Source: Dipteronia dyeriana
Lineage: Eukaryota > Streptophyta > Magnoliopsida > Sapindales > Sapindaceae
Direction: 5' to 3'
DNA length: 64,000 nt
Assembly (NCBI GenBank): GCA_032871835.1
Contig: CM065301.1
Location: forward strand, 11,168,413 to 11,232,412
A model generated the notes under the pieces. It was not told where the DNA came from and made no database searches. It saw nothing but the letters and a program-made list of their open reading frames with translations. This document shows, in pieces, positions 46,555-58,833 of this stretch. The translations under genes were made by a program, and so were the position numbers. Position 1 is the stretch's first letter. Every line of letters begins with the position of its first letter.

Positions 46555-49500
46555 TACAGTGAACTATTTTCTGATCTTAGATGGACTACACCTCTTTATG
46601 ATTATTAAAGAGGTCAAACATTATATAATATTTATAATAATAAATTATTAAAGGAAACATTTAAGTTAATGATCTCTTCTGATGACATACACTCTTAAGT
46701 AAGGTAGTGTTTAAAAGAGACAGTAAGAGATACTCTAATGCAGGAGTTCATTTTTTATTTTATTTTTAAGCTAGGCATGACCGTCCATTTGTCCAAGAAG
46801 TGTTGAACTGTTTTTCATGCTCCTTCTTCATTTTTTTTTATATAAAAACTAACCTTATTTTGTAAAAAAATAAATTAAATTGATGGGGTCAATTGCACAA
46901 TCTCTCTTAAATAAGCATGTGTATAACATATTTTGTCCGTTATCCAATCACATATCTTATATCCAGAGTAAGTATATAGTACTTAATTTCGATAAATCTT
47001 TTAAGATGTTAAATTTTTAAAAAAATGATATGATTTATCTTTACCATCAATCTCAAAAGTGGAGAAGAAGATTCATAAAAAAACTAAAACTAAAACAATG
47101 GTATTTTCAAACAATATATTCTATAAGGAAGAACAAGGCTAAAGGGCTATTGAACATGGTTACTTTTGAGAAGATGATGTGATAGCCGAAAGGTGAAACA
47201 AATTTTTAGGACGTGATGCGAAGGTGATCACAAAATTTGGCCACGTTTTATAAAAGTTTTGCCCAGAATAGTTTGTATTTATGGTTAGGCAGTACTCTTT
47301 GAAAAATATATCCTTTTTCTAGTCTTTTTTTTCTTTCTGGGCTCTGTCCTCCTCTGTACCAAATAAAAAAAAACATACGTTTAAAAAAAAAATTGCAAAT
47401 CAAGATGACAAGATTGATAACTAGCTACTTCTATAATCGGAAGCAATTAGCAAAGAACACTGGGGATGTCTCCCTACATTTATCGGGGTTTTACATGTAA
47501 TAATTAGAAAATATATAAAAAGTGTCAAAATTATAAGCTATTAATTTAAACTTTATAAGGCAGAATATTTTTTTATAAATACAATTCAATCTTTATTAAA
47601 AAAAAATTAAGAAATATATTACCAGTAATGATACACGTCTCGTCTACAATCTCACTATTTCCATCACAACTCCATTCCAACCTAGCTGACAGTTGAGATG
47701 TCACTTTGTGGGAGTGTAAATATTAATCGATGAGTAAATATATGGGTAAGAGAGATAAGTATCAATTAATATGTTGTCCACTCATCCGTATTGGGATATA
47801 AATTATGGGATTGTACGTGGGATGTTCAGTATTATTCATATATTACAACGTAGATACATGCACAGATCTAAGATTTGAATCACAAGATATGTTCAATTAA
47901 CACATAATCAAGTTTAAATCCCATATACCAAAAATATGCTAAAATCATGTGACAATGTCATTTATATTAAAGCTAAAGTTCTAGAGCATATTTCCTATTC
48001 ATAGATTCAACAAAGACTATGAATAGCTCGAAAGAACACAAGCACATGTATTATTGTGAGATTTCGACCAAAGAGAGCCTAATACATGTGAGGAACTATT
48101 TTTCACAAAATCAATCAATCAAAGATCATCGAATAATGCTAGAATCAAGGCTAGTACAATATAATCTCAAACATACGAAAACATAGGTAAAATCAAAACC
48201 TAACTCAAGATTTCAATTGAAACTCAATCTAACTTTAAATGAGTTCAAAACTCAAATCAAAACTATCACAAAGACACATATATGTTGAAGAATAAAACCC
48301 AAGGCAATTGACCAAGTTTTAAAAGAAAACTTTAAGAGAAAATCAATACCTTTATTTAAATATATTTTTTATTTGAAATATTACAATAATTTAGAATTTA
48401 ATGAGAGGGATATACTGAAATTTACAATCTCATATTATATACGTAAAAAACAAACAACTTGAACAACTTCATATTGTTTAATTGAATAAACCTTTGTAAT
48501 AAACTTTAATGTTGATTTATCAACATGGAAATCCATATACTATTACTTAAAGGGCTGCTTGGTATATAGCTTAAATAATTAAGTCATATAATATGTTAAA
48601 GTGGGTTGTCATGACCGTAACTTATATGGTTTTCCATTTACCACCGTTTATGTTGAAATTTGGTCCAAACTTTTTTGATTGTTTAGTATTAATGTTACTT
48701 AAATGGTTATACACGTGGTTCTAACGAGTAATGAGAGAGAAGTCCTGAAATCTACCTTCAACTCTAGGTCAATGAAATGCTCTAAGAGATTTATCTCACA
48801 AGACACACTCTTCAATAAATAAGATAATAACATAAATAAAAAAATTAAGTTTTTTTTTAAATAAATTAATAATTTAATATAGTCTGACCTTGTAATTATA
48901 CTTTTTTTAACTATAGTTATATATTAAATTATGAATAATTATACCTCATCACATAAATCATAGAGATCATTATTTTTATATTAGTGTGAGCTGCATTCCA
49001 AACATGCTAGATCGTGTTTGCAGTTTTATATTTCTAGAAGAAAAATTAAGTTGAAGTTGGTGGTGAATAAAGATTCGTTTGTAAATAAAATGGAAAAATT
49101 CTGACGAATTAAAAGAGACATAATTCATGATTGATAATAACAAGTTTGTATTTATAGTTTCAAAACCAATACAAACATTGTTATATATATATATTTAACA
49201 TCGGTCGAAGTTGATACTAGTTTGTGGTATTAATAAGCAAAGATCAACCTTAACCACTTATAACGATAAAACTGTATGGTCTAATAAACCAAAACGAACA
49301 ATATCTCGTGGGTGGTGGTCTGTTGTACAAGCTTCCTTTCAAAAAATAACACAAACTGCTTTTGATAGAGTATTCGTTGTTAATGAGTTTTCTTCCTTAT
49401 CGATTGAAGTCAATATTAGTATGTGATATAAAAAACAAAAAAAAACTAACTATAATTTCATTAATCGAGAGTGAAAATAAAAAGGGGAATCAAATTTTGT

Positions 49501-50604
49501 TAGAAAGAGAAAAAATGATTTACAATTTGTGGGTGGGTTTACATAACTTGATTCTCAATTGATTTTACGGAACATTTTAATCTCTCATTATGAAAATACA
49601 AATATAATTCATAATTTGTGATTATATTGTTTAAGTTATGTGGCTTCCATATACATAAATTATGAATTAAATTTTTCGTCGGTGGAAAGGAACTAAATTC
49701 CCTTGTCCCACCAAGTTTCAATTTTCATTTATTTTTTTATTAACCTTCCCATGAAATTCGATTCAATTTCATTTATAATTATTTAAACGCACCCCAAGGC
49801 ACAAGAGCGACACTGCACAATCAACACAACATAACAAGGAAATTTCAACGTGACGTTAATTTTGAACTAACCGCATTTTCTTAACTAAAACAATGATTAA
49901 GTAATAAATTAAAATTTATTATTATAATAATACCCTGATAAAGAAGGGTCAATCAAATTACTTCCTGATAAGGGAGAAAGGAACGGAATAAGAATCCTGT
50001 GGGATCGGAGCGTGTATATATAAAAACAACGTAATTCAAAAAAACTTTTTGATTAAAAATATGACCCACGTGAGCATTAACATAGACAGCTCATTGGTAA
50101 CAAGCCTCACACATGAGTGACGCGGTTACCATTCGCCCAACTCTACCGCCCTTTCCTTTTCATGGACTCTCTACTCGCGCTGCTATGTATTGAAATCAGA
50201 AACTTCTTTTCCAAACGAGGCCGAGGGTGTTTTGGTAATTTTAATATCATAGTACGGGTTTCCTAAATTGGATCGAACCGTCGGTTCCACACCACATACT
50301 GTCTAAAAAATCCTGTTGTCGCTAGAAATGCTGAGTTACTGAGTCATATAAGGCGATTAAAACATGTTTTTTATTTAGACAAAAAAATCTTAGGACTTGG
50401 AGTTCAATGCCGGAGAAGTATTTTTATTCAAGTTTTGGATTTCATAAATAAAAACCGAACTTCGCAGCTTCATATGTCGTACCAGGGGAGTTTTATATTT
50501 AAATATATTAATTTCAAAAATAATATGAATAGGTGGTATAATTGTATGATTCTTTAATTAAATGTAAATGTTACATTACTCATAAGTTAGATCATTTCTT
50601 CCAC
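46555..50604. other. Intergenic AT-rich DNA, nothing recognised
   Basis: Short frames only, with many A/T runs. No protein family, LTR pair, tRNA or plausible gene was recognised. The more GC-rich part at 50060-50300 has no usable frame. Confidence 0.55.
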
Positions 50605-50746
50605 AATTATCTCTTCTTGGCATCACGACATTTACCATAACATGCTGTCCATAGATCAAATTATTTCGAGAATTGGATTTTGCTTGACTATCTACGGTTC
50701 TTTTGCGTGTGTTCGGTGTAAAAGTTTTGTATAAATATATTGTCAT
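50605..50746 (-). pseudogene. rpl2: Plastid rpl2 5' fragment
   Basis: From the ATG at 50744-50746 the translation matches the N terminus of plastid ribosomal protein L2 (Leu-Tyr-Lys-Thr, Thr-Val-Asp-Ser-Gln, Asn-Leu-Ile-Tyr-Gly-Gln-His). A one-base loss after the Gln-His codons shifts the frame, and similarity ends about 20 codons later. It lies 18 bp after the rpl23 stop, as in plastids. Confidence 0.85.
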
Positions 50747-50764
50747 GCTCTTAATTATTTTGAT

Positions 50765-51054
50765 TTAAGTTTTTTTCTTTCTAAGAATTGTAATAAAATA
50801 ACCCGGTCGAAGCGTAATAATCATATGTCTGTAATGCATTGTATATCCAGTAATGGGTCCCGTTGTTCTGCTCTTTCGAAAGAGATGATGACTAATCATA
50901 ACTATTACTTTGACACCAAAGAAGAGTTTGACTCAATACTTTATTTTTATCCTAGTTGATACTTGATACTGATTTGACATTATAAGTATATTGATTTTTT
51001 CCTAAAAACCGAATACCTTTTATCTATAAATATTGCATATTTGATTTCATCCAT
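50765..51054 (-). pseudogene. rpl23: Plastid rpl23 pseudogene, nearly full length
   Basis: The ATG (51052-51054) starts Met-Asp-Glu-Ile-Lys-Tyr-Ala and the frame ends Leu-Arg-Lys-Lys-Lys-Thr-stop (50765-50767), matching both ends of plastid ribosomal protein L23. Inside there are indels after Asp-Lys and near the middle, and the conserved Trp before Val-Glu/Lys-Leu-Phe-Phe is TGA. The span of 290 bp is close to the normal 282. Confidence 0.88.
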
Positions 51055-51206
51055 AAATCTATTTTCTTCCTTACGAGTTCGAATTTCAATAAGAATACTA
51101 GTTCTTACCGTTCATATGTTATGATATGCATATACCACACAAATTCGTTATGTATGGATGATGAAATTCAATTGATATATAGCTAATTCCAATAGACTTA
51201 TTGGCG

Positions 51207-51280
51207 TGCATCCAATAGGAATTGAACCTATGAATTCGCCAATTATGAGTTGGGCACTTTAATCATTCAGTCATGGATCC
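51207..51280 (-). tRNA. trnI-CAU: Plastid-derived trnI-CAU copy (pseudo)
   Basis: The 74-base minus-strand sequence has the CAU anticodon in caactcataattgg, the T-arm ggttcaattcc and ends tggatgca. Changes in the D-stem and in acceptor position 2 weaken pairing. In plastids this tRNA is modified to read AUA. A nuclear copy would not be expected to work. Confidence 0.85.
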
Positions 51281-51355
51281 TCGTACATGGTGAATAACCA
51301 AATTCCAATTGAATTGAAATCTTTAGGACAAATCAATACAATTTAAGAGGAATAA

Positions 51356-51676
51356 ATGAAAGGATATCAATTCAAATCCTGGATTTTCGAATTGAGAGAG
51401 GTTAAGAATTCTCACTATTTCTTAGATTCATGGACCTAATTCAATTCAATGGGATTTTTTTCATTTTTTTTTCACCAAGAACATTTTATAAAACTCGTAA
51501 ACCCACGAATTTTGAATATCTTACTTTCACGCAATTCACATGATTCAACAAACAATCGATATTTCACGATCAAAGGTGTAGTACTATTTGTAGTAGCGAT
51601 CCTTGTATATCATATTAATGATCGAAATATGGTTATAAGAAAAAATCTCTGATTGACAGGGCTTCTTCTTATTCCA
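51356..51676 (+). pseudogene. ycf2: Plastid ycf2 5' fragment
   Basis: The ATG at 51356 is followed by Lys-Gly-Tyr-Gln-Phe-Lys-Ser-Trp-Ile-Phe-Glu-Leu, the conserved start of Ycf2. Stops occur at 51446-51448 and after Lys-Asn-Leu (51650-51652). Similarity ends near 51676. Ycf2 itself is a very large plastid inner-envelope protein, and only about 5% is present. Confidence 0.87.
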
Positions 51677-52481
51677 CACTTATCTATTCTTGGTAATTTA
51701 AAACTAAAATCATTGAAATTGATTTAAATGCAATAATTTCAATATATATTAACAAAACTAAATGAATAGGCACTCGGACCTAATTGCATTATACTTAAAT
51801 TAAATGCAAAGATCAATTTACTCACCCTAAATCAATTTATACCCCATCATATTCTCCTTTAAATGCCCTCTCATCCCTCTTAATTTTCTCTATAAAAAAA
51901 CATCTAAAATCTCATATATATATATTTTCATTTCATTCCATTGACTCTTCCTCACATACAAACTGAAAACACCCAAACAATGGGAAATTGGATGGCATTA
52001 GTCGGTGAGAGTGATTTCTCCAAAAAAAAAAAAAAGTTTTAATCTTTTACACTAATGTTGGTTTTATGGAATATGAGATAAAGGAAAGGATCAGATTTTG
52101 ATGGATTTCTAATTTCTTGTTTGGATTGTTAAATAAGAGAGAACGGAATTGAAAATGAAAAAAAAAAAGGAAGGAAAATGAGGGAATAATATATTATTGT
52201 TTCAACCAATTTGGTTTCCACCCAAATTTAGGAGGAAATCGAAGAAAATGAATTCAGAATTAATGATTTTTTTAATATCCCAAAACTAACCCTATTAATA
52301 TTGGATATTCATATTGTTAAAAGAATGGTATTTCGTAAATAGAATGAAATGAAATAGAAATTGTGAAAAATGCCACCTTTGTACTTCCATCTTAGCAAAT
52401 ATCTCAACACTTCCAACACATAATTCAATAACTCTCTATCTCTAACAATATATCTCTTAAATACATATTTTTTATACCTTC
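51677..52481. other. Intergenic AT-rich DNA between the NUPT and the Sirevirus
   Basis: Poly-A runs and no gene recognised. The last five bases (52477-52481, ccttc) are the left copy of the Sirevirus target-site duplication. Confidence 0.6.
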
Positions 52482-53373
52482 TGAAACAAATAATATGGTA
52501 TGTAATATTAATCTAGAGGGGGGTGAATAGATTTTAATTAACTTTTACCCAATTTTCGTTAAGAGACAAGTTGACGAAAATACCTCTATCTAGTTACAAA
52601 GATACCAAAAGTGTAATAAATACGAAAATAGTAAAAACACTTGAGATATACGTGGAAACCCTCTAAATGGAAAAAACCACGGGCTGATGAGTGCGCCACA
52701 CTAGAACCTCGAATCCACTAATGATAAAGGAATTACAACCTAATCCCGGTTTAATCCTCTACCACTACCTAATCCCTGTATAAGTGAACCTAGTTCATCA
52801 CGCGTGTGCTTTAAGCTACCTACTCTCAGAAGCAACACAAGTCTTACTTCTCAATGAAGAGATAAAGTGTCCTAAATGAATATATGATGATATTCAATGA
52901 ACAAACAAGGCCAAAAAACCCTATATGCTTATCTAGGATAATGAAATGACAATTAATACAATCCTAGATATCAAATGCTAAATGACATGTTCAAATAGCT
53001 TAGCTAAACATAGATCAATCAATCCTATGAAGCTATCACAATACAACACTCAATCATGGCATCACAACAATCTCTAATTTGTATCTATAAATATTCCAAG
53101 AGAATACAATTAATTAAATAGATGGTTTAGTAAGCAAAACACTTAACTTGTAAGAAGATAGTGAAAAACTTACCAAACAAGATGTGATGAAGCAGCCATA
53201 TCCATAGATGCACTCTAGATGAACTTAGATGATGCAAGATGAAGATTTAATGCTCATGGGAATGTTTTGAGTGATTAAAAATAAAAATGAGTTCTTGGAA
53301 GTGTTTTTCCTTTGAAATGTGTTCTAAGAAAGAAATGTGATATTCTGAACTCATACATGACCTTAAGGCATTA

Positions 53374-53375
<2 letters not shown>

Positions 53376-53449
<74 letters not shown>
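53376..53449. repeat. (TA)n microsatellite in the 3' LTR
   Basis: About 74 bp of uninterrupted alternating t and a. The allele in the other LTR is about 43 bp. Confidence 0.97.
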
Positions 53450-53450
<1 letters not shown>

Positions 53451-53474
53451 ATCCAAACAAAGTGAGGTCGTTTT

Positions 53475-53785
53475 GGATTCTCTGTGTGCGCTGGTGACGT
53501 GCGCTGGTCGAGTAGCGCACCACTAGCGCATAGCCTATTTTTAAAACAGGCGTTGGACGAGTGGCGCATCCCAGTAGCGCAACACAAGCGCAAATCCTCT
53601 AGGAAGTTTGCGCTTGTGAGGTGCGCTGGACTAGTAGCGCACCACCAGCGCACGCTTACATTTTTCAACTACGCGCGGGTACAGCAGCGCAGCTCAGTGG
53701 CACAACACTAGCTACAGTCCACTGTGAAAGTTACGCTGGTGAGGTGCGTTGGTCGAGTAGCGCACCACCAGCGCAATGCCTATTT
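53475..53785. repeat. GC-rich palindrome cluster in the 3' LTR
   Basis: Repeated gcgctggtcgagtagcgcac and gcgcaccaccagcgca motifs form several short hairpins in otherwise AT-rich sequence. Such palindromes are a described feature of Sirevirus LTRs. Confidence 0.8.
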
Positions 53786-54124
53786 TTTCAACACTCAAAT
53801 GCACAAAACAATTAGTTCAAGAGTGATGAAATTGCATCCTATTTTAATGCCTAGCATGACATACAACTTTCATAGCAAGATGCAAATAGGTCAACAAGAG
53901 TCATTTAAACTAAAATGCACACAAGAAAACACTCAACATATAAGATCAAGAGTTATGCATGAAAATGTGAGTGTGTGCAACTATCTCTTCAAAGTAAGTA
54001 ACCACAAGAATTTTACCTTTGATGTTTCTCCTCTTGAGGTCTTGAGAGCCTAAGCTACCCTTACATGAACCCCATCAATGTGGTTGTTCACGAAATAAGC
54101 CAATCAACAAATTAGGACTTTTCA

Positions 54125-55344
54125 ATCTCCCAATTTGGCTATTTCATGACAAAACCACCACTCACATTGATCCTCACAAAACAAAATAGAAAAACACCGG
54201 GAAGATATTCTACATTACAAAAAGATAAACATAAAAAAAACTTCAAGTGTTCAATCTCTTGTAGAACTATCAACTCTACACACAAGGCAAGCACAAATAC
54301 ACTTTCCAACCAAGTGCATGTGAGATGATCAAGTGAATATAAAACAAAAAGCAATTGCATTCAATAATATGAGTATGACATTGTGAAATGCTCATGCAAT
54401 GCTCCCCCTCAACGGGTTACTCCCCCTACATGTAATCTCCCCCTCAAAGCCAACACAAGCTAACAAGCTACTCCCCTAACATCACAAGCTAGGTCAATGC
54501 TTACTCCCCCTTTTTGTCATGATATAGGCAAAGGAGAAGTCCTCAACCGGGTCACTCAAGGCAAAGAAAGAAAAGAGCATACAAGATTGTTGCATAATTA
54601 AATAAGCCACATTTATGCAACTCTATTAATAGGAGAGAAACAAAGAGATTTATTTGAAGACAATGTGTGAATCAAAAAATGCTTTGCATACAAGACATGT
54701 TGCATTTAAATCCAAAAACAATGGTATTTGGCAAAGCAAATGACAAAGGTTTCCAATATAATTTAAACCAATTTAACCATTTTTCATGAGAGAAACAAGG
54801 ATATAGAGTGCTTATAGATATCAAGTTTTAAAGGCACTATATCCAACTTTAAAAGCTAAACAAGGCATGAGCAACTTTATACCCTATTTGATTTTTCAGG
54901 GAGAATACCCGTATGATAATAGCCATGTTCAACTAATAAAGAAAGAAAGACATTGAATAAACATTTCAGTCTCACTAGTATGTTTCACACAATGTGTTGC
55001 ATTTAACAATTGCAATCAATAATTCATGCTTTATCATTTTTCATTAGCATGTCATTTAATAATCATCATGTCATGGAGATAATTATAGGTCATTTAACAT
55101 GTACTTCCAATGTATATCTCCTAGTCCAAAAATGCATGTTTGAACATAAATATGACATGGATTGTAGTCAAATCAAAGTTCACACTTATTTAAGAAAAAT
55201 ACAATATACCATAAGTGCAACCAAGCTACTCAAGCAATCAATAAAAAGGCATAAACATATTTTTAAGAAAAAAATTGCATGCATCAAGTATACAATAGCT
55301 CTCTTTGCTTGAGTTCCCCATATGGGGTCAAAGTCCACAACACA
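54125..55344 (-). other. Sirevirus 3' noncoding region between pol and the 3' LTR
   Basis: About 1.2 kb with no frame showing an envelope-like protein (signal peptide, coiled coil, membrane segment). It holds the polypurine tracts in its distal half and is otherwise AT-rich. Confidence 0.7.
54402..54511 (-). promoter_or_regulatory. Multiplied polypurine tracts (AGGGGGAG type)
   Basis: The plus strand shows ctccccct-type blocks at 54402-54409, 54420-54427, 54437-54444, 54470-54476 and 54503-54511, that is AGGGGGA on the element strand. The last is followed by tttttgtcatgat. Repeated polypurine tracts here are a known Sirevirus trait. The tract next to the LTR (54125-54135, minus strand aattgggagat) is weaker. 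Confidence 0.85.
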
Positions 55345-58300
55345 TCACTCCATTAAACAAATCCCAATAGATCTACTAAGAGTCTTGAATCTAGTAGCAT
55401 CTAAGAGTTTAGTAAATAGATCCGCTAGTTGATCATTGGTACCTACATGCTCAAGTACAATGCATTTGCTCTTAACTAGTTCTCTAATGAAATGATGACG
55501 GATGTCAATATGCTTAGTCCTAGAATGTTGAACCGGATTCTTTGAAATATTAATTGCACTCATGTTATCACAAAAGAGAGTAAGAGTACCTTGATTGAAT
55601 TCATAGTCGACTAGCATTTGCTTCATCCAAAGGAGTTGTGTGCATCCACTCACAGCAGCAATGTATTCGGCCTTAGCCGTGGATAAGGAAATAGAATTTT
55701 GCTTCTTGCAAAACCAAGAGACAAGGTTGTTCCCAAGGAAAAAGCAACCGCCCGATGTACTTTTCATATCATCACAATTTCCTGCCCAATCTGCATCACT
55801 AAAGTCTACAAGACTAGCATTAGTGTTAAAAGAGTACCAAATCCCATAGTTGGATGTCCCATTCACATATCGAATGATTCTCTTAACAGAAGAGAGATGG
55901 GACTCCTTAGGATCCGCTTGGTACCCAGCACACACACCCACACTAAAGGAGATATATGGCCTACTTGCGATCAAATAGAGCAAGCTTCCAATCATGCCAC
56001 GATATAAAGTTTGGTCCACACTTTTACCATTAGCATCCTTGCTTAGCTTCAAAATGGTACTCATGGGTGTATCACAATGCTTGGCACTTTCAAAGCCAAA
56101 TTTCTTCACTAGGTTTTTGGTAGGTTTTTGGCATACTTAGCTTGAGATATGAAAATCCCATCATCCATTTGCTTAATTTATAAACCTAGAAAGTAACTTA
56201 ACTCACCAACAAGACTTATCTCAAATTCATGAGACATGACATCAACAAATTGTTGGACTTTGGTGTCATTGGTGTCATTGGTGTCAATGGTGGAGCCAAA
56301 GACTATATCATCAACATAAATTTGAGCTATAAAGAGCTCATCTTTATTTTTCTTGATGAGTAAAGTCTTTTCAACACTACCCCTAGTGTAGCCATTGTCT
56401 ATGAGATATTGAGTGAGACGCTCATACAAGCCCTAGGTGCTTGTTTCAACCCATACAAAGCTTTCTTGAGGTGAGAGACATGGTTAGGGTGGTGAGGATC
56501 CACAAACCCTTTGGGTTGCTCAACAAATACTTCCTCTTGCAAGAAACCATTGAGGAAAGCACTCTTAACATCTATTTGATATAATTTGAACTTGTGCAAA
56601 CAAGAAATGGATAAAAGAAGCCTAATGGACTCAATCCTAGCAATGAGAGCAAATGTCTCCTCAAAGTCAATACCCTCAATTTGAGAGTATCCTTGTGCTA
56701 CAAGTCTAGCCTTGTTTCTCACAATGGTGTCATCCTCATCGGATTTGTTCCTATATACTCACTTGGTGCCTATCACATTGGTATTCTTAGGCCTAGGAAC
56801 TAGAGTCCAAACCTCATTTGTTTCAAATTGGTTAAGCTTTTCTTGCATGGCAAGAACCCAAAATTCATCTTTTAAGGCTTCATCAATTTTCTTGGGTTCT
56901 ATTTGAGAGGTGTAACATGTGTAGCTAATTAGATTAGCCATTTGATGCCTAGTCATAACACCCTCACTAACCTCACCAATAATGTCATCTTTGTTATGAA
57001 GTTTTCTAACCCATTGAGCAGGTTCTTTTGAGTCCAAGTGAGGAATTTTATCACTAAGTTGTGCTATGTCATCATCAAGATTAGCTTTTTCAACATTAGA
57101 GATATCAATTACTTTCTCCAAATGGGAGTCATCAACTAAATCTACCTCCTCCTCATGGTCATTAGTTTTGAGCCTAGTATCATCAATGACAACATTAGAT
57201 GATTCCATTACGGTCCTATTTCTTAGATTAAAAACTCTATAGGCTCTACTATTCAAGGCATAGCCAATGAAGATACCCTCATCACTCTTAGCATCAAATT
57301 TTCCAAGTTGATCACGGTCATTCAAAATGTAGAATTTGCTTCCAAAGGTGTGGAAGTAGCTAACATTTGGCTTCCTACCTTTCCATAACTCATAGGAGGT
57401 TTGCCTAGTGTGGGGCATAAGGAAGACTCTATTTCCTATGTAGCATGCCGTATTGACGGCTTCGGCCCCAAGATTTCTAGGGACATTGTTGCTAAGCAAC
57501 ATCACACGGGTCATTTCTTGAAGAACCTTATTCTTCCTCTCAACAACTCCATTTTGTTGAGGTGTCCTAAGAGCTGAAAATTCATGAGAGATGCCTAGAC
57601 CATTGCAAAAGTTTTCAAAATGGGCATTCTCAAATTCCTTCCCATGGTCACTCTTAATTCTCTTAATGCTTTTAATTTTGGAATTCATTTCATTTTGAAT
57701 TTTGGAGCAAAGCATTTTAAACTTATCAAAAGTTTCAGATTTTTCTCTAAGAAAATAAGTCCATGTGTACCTAGAGAAGTCATTTACACATACAAAAATG
57801 TATCTCTTTCCACCTAAACTCTCGATTTGCATAGGACCCATAAGATCCATGTGGAGAAGCTCTAGAGGTTCCTTGGTGGTAATATATTTGCCCTTTTTGT
57901 GCATACTCTTGATTTGCTTCCCTTGTTGGCAAGGTCCACAAACACCATTAACCTTTTTCCCAAGCTTCGGAAGGCCTCGCACAACATTGAACTTATCTAA
58001 AAAATTTAGATCCCTAAAGTTCATGTGACCAAGTCTTTCATGCCACAACTCTATTTGTTCATCCTTGGACACATTACAAGACACACTTCTAGCCTCAAGA
58101 CAATAACAATTGTCACTAGACCTCATACCTTTTAACAAGGTTTGTCCATTAGGCAATAGGATAGAACAATCATTTTTCCTAAACAAGACGGAGAGTCCAT
58201 CATCACTAAGCTGTGAAATGCTTATCAAATTGGCTTTTAGACCATCAACATATAAAGCATTGAACAAGAAGGGTAATAAGGAATGAAAATGGTTCCCTTT

Positions 58301-58833
58301 CCTTTGACCTTCTTTTTGGATCCATCACCAAATGTGACATTTCCTCCCTCCTCCATCACAAGAGTCTCAAATAAACTCTTATTTTCAGTCATGTGCCTAG
58401 AGCACCCACTATCCAAATACCAAAAATCACAAGAATGAGCTTTCAAAGCAATTTGTGCAACATGGCAAAGGTGTTCATCCTTTCTAATCCACCTAGGTGC
58501 GGTATTTTCCTTCCTAATGGTCAATAGTACATGGGCTCTAAATGTCCTAGGATCATGCAAAGGTGTTCCACTTTTCCTAGTGACATGCATCATGGCTCTA
58601 TGTTTCTTAGGATCATGCATCATGGCTCTAGATGTCCTAGGATCATGCATCATGGCTCTAGCCTTTTTATTTTCTATCATGCTTTCAATTCTACACAATT
58701 TGATATACCTAAAGCAATTTGGTCTAATGTGACCATAAATACCACAAAATTGACATGTAGGTAAAAAGTTAGGAATTATACCATATCCTTGAGGATACAT
58801 TGGAGCCTTCCCATGTCTTTATGGTTGTCTTGC
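55345..58833 (-). pseudogene. Sirevirus pol pseudogene (protease, integrase, RT, RNase H)
   Basis: A second CCHC knuckle (about 58718-58760), a 10-residue tandem repeat (58560-58680) and protease Trp-Tyr-Leu-Asp-Ser-Gly-Cys open the frame. A frameshift occurs near 58267. Integrase (58267-56759) has His-x3-His/Cys-x2-Cys and intact Asp, Asp, Glu. Stops or shifts: TGA at 56759-56761 (Trp), one lost base in a Trp codon near 56430, TAA at 56178 (Gln), and an 11-bp tandem duplication near 56115-56135. RT carries Tyr-Val-Asp-Asp; RNase H has Ser-Asp-Ala-Asp-Trp-Ala-Gly and ends at 55345. Active-site residues survive but the frame does not. Confidence 0.9.

Larger units (their letters stand above)
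50605..51676. other. NUPT: nuclear insertion of plastid inverted-repeat DNA
   Basis: In order and orientation: rpl2 start (minus), rpl23 (minus), trnI-CAU (minus), ycf2 start (plus). This is the order of these genes in angiosperm plastid inverted repeats. All four have indels, stops or base changes, so this is an old nuclear copy of one contiguous plastid fragment. It starts inside rpl2 and ends about 320 bp into ycf2. Confidence 0.92.
52482..54124 (-). repeat. Sirevirus 3' LTR (1643 bp)
   Basis: On the plus strand it begins tgaaacaaataatatgg and ends gacttttca. It matches the copy at 60693-62354 along its length with scattered substitutions and indels, including a longer (TA)n run and different numbers of the GC-rich palindromic motifs. 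Confidence 0.94.

Noticed and set aside
49211..49721. Short overlapping ORFs on both strands at 49.2-49.7 kb
   Set aside because: Random AT-rich frames without start context, domains or conservation evidence.
53247..53668. Tyr-Ile repeat ORFs over the (TA)n run
   Set aside because: These are translations of a microsatellite in an LTR.
54520..55340. Envelope-like gene downstream of Sirevirus pol
   Set aside because: Some Sireviruses have one, but no frame of suitable length or with membrane features exists here.
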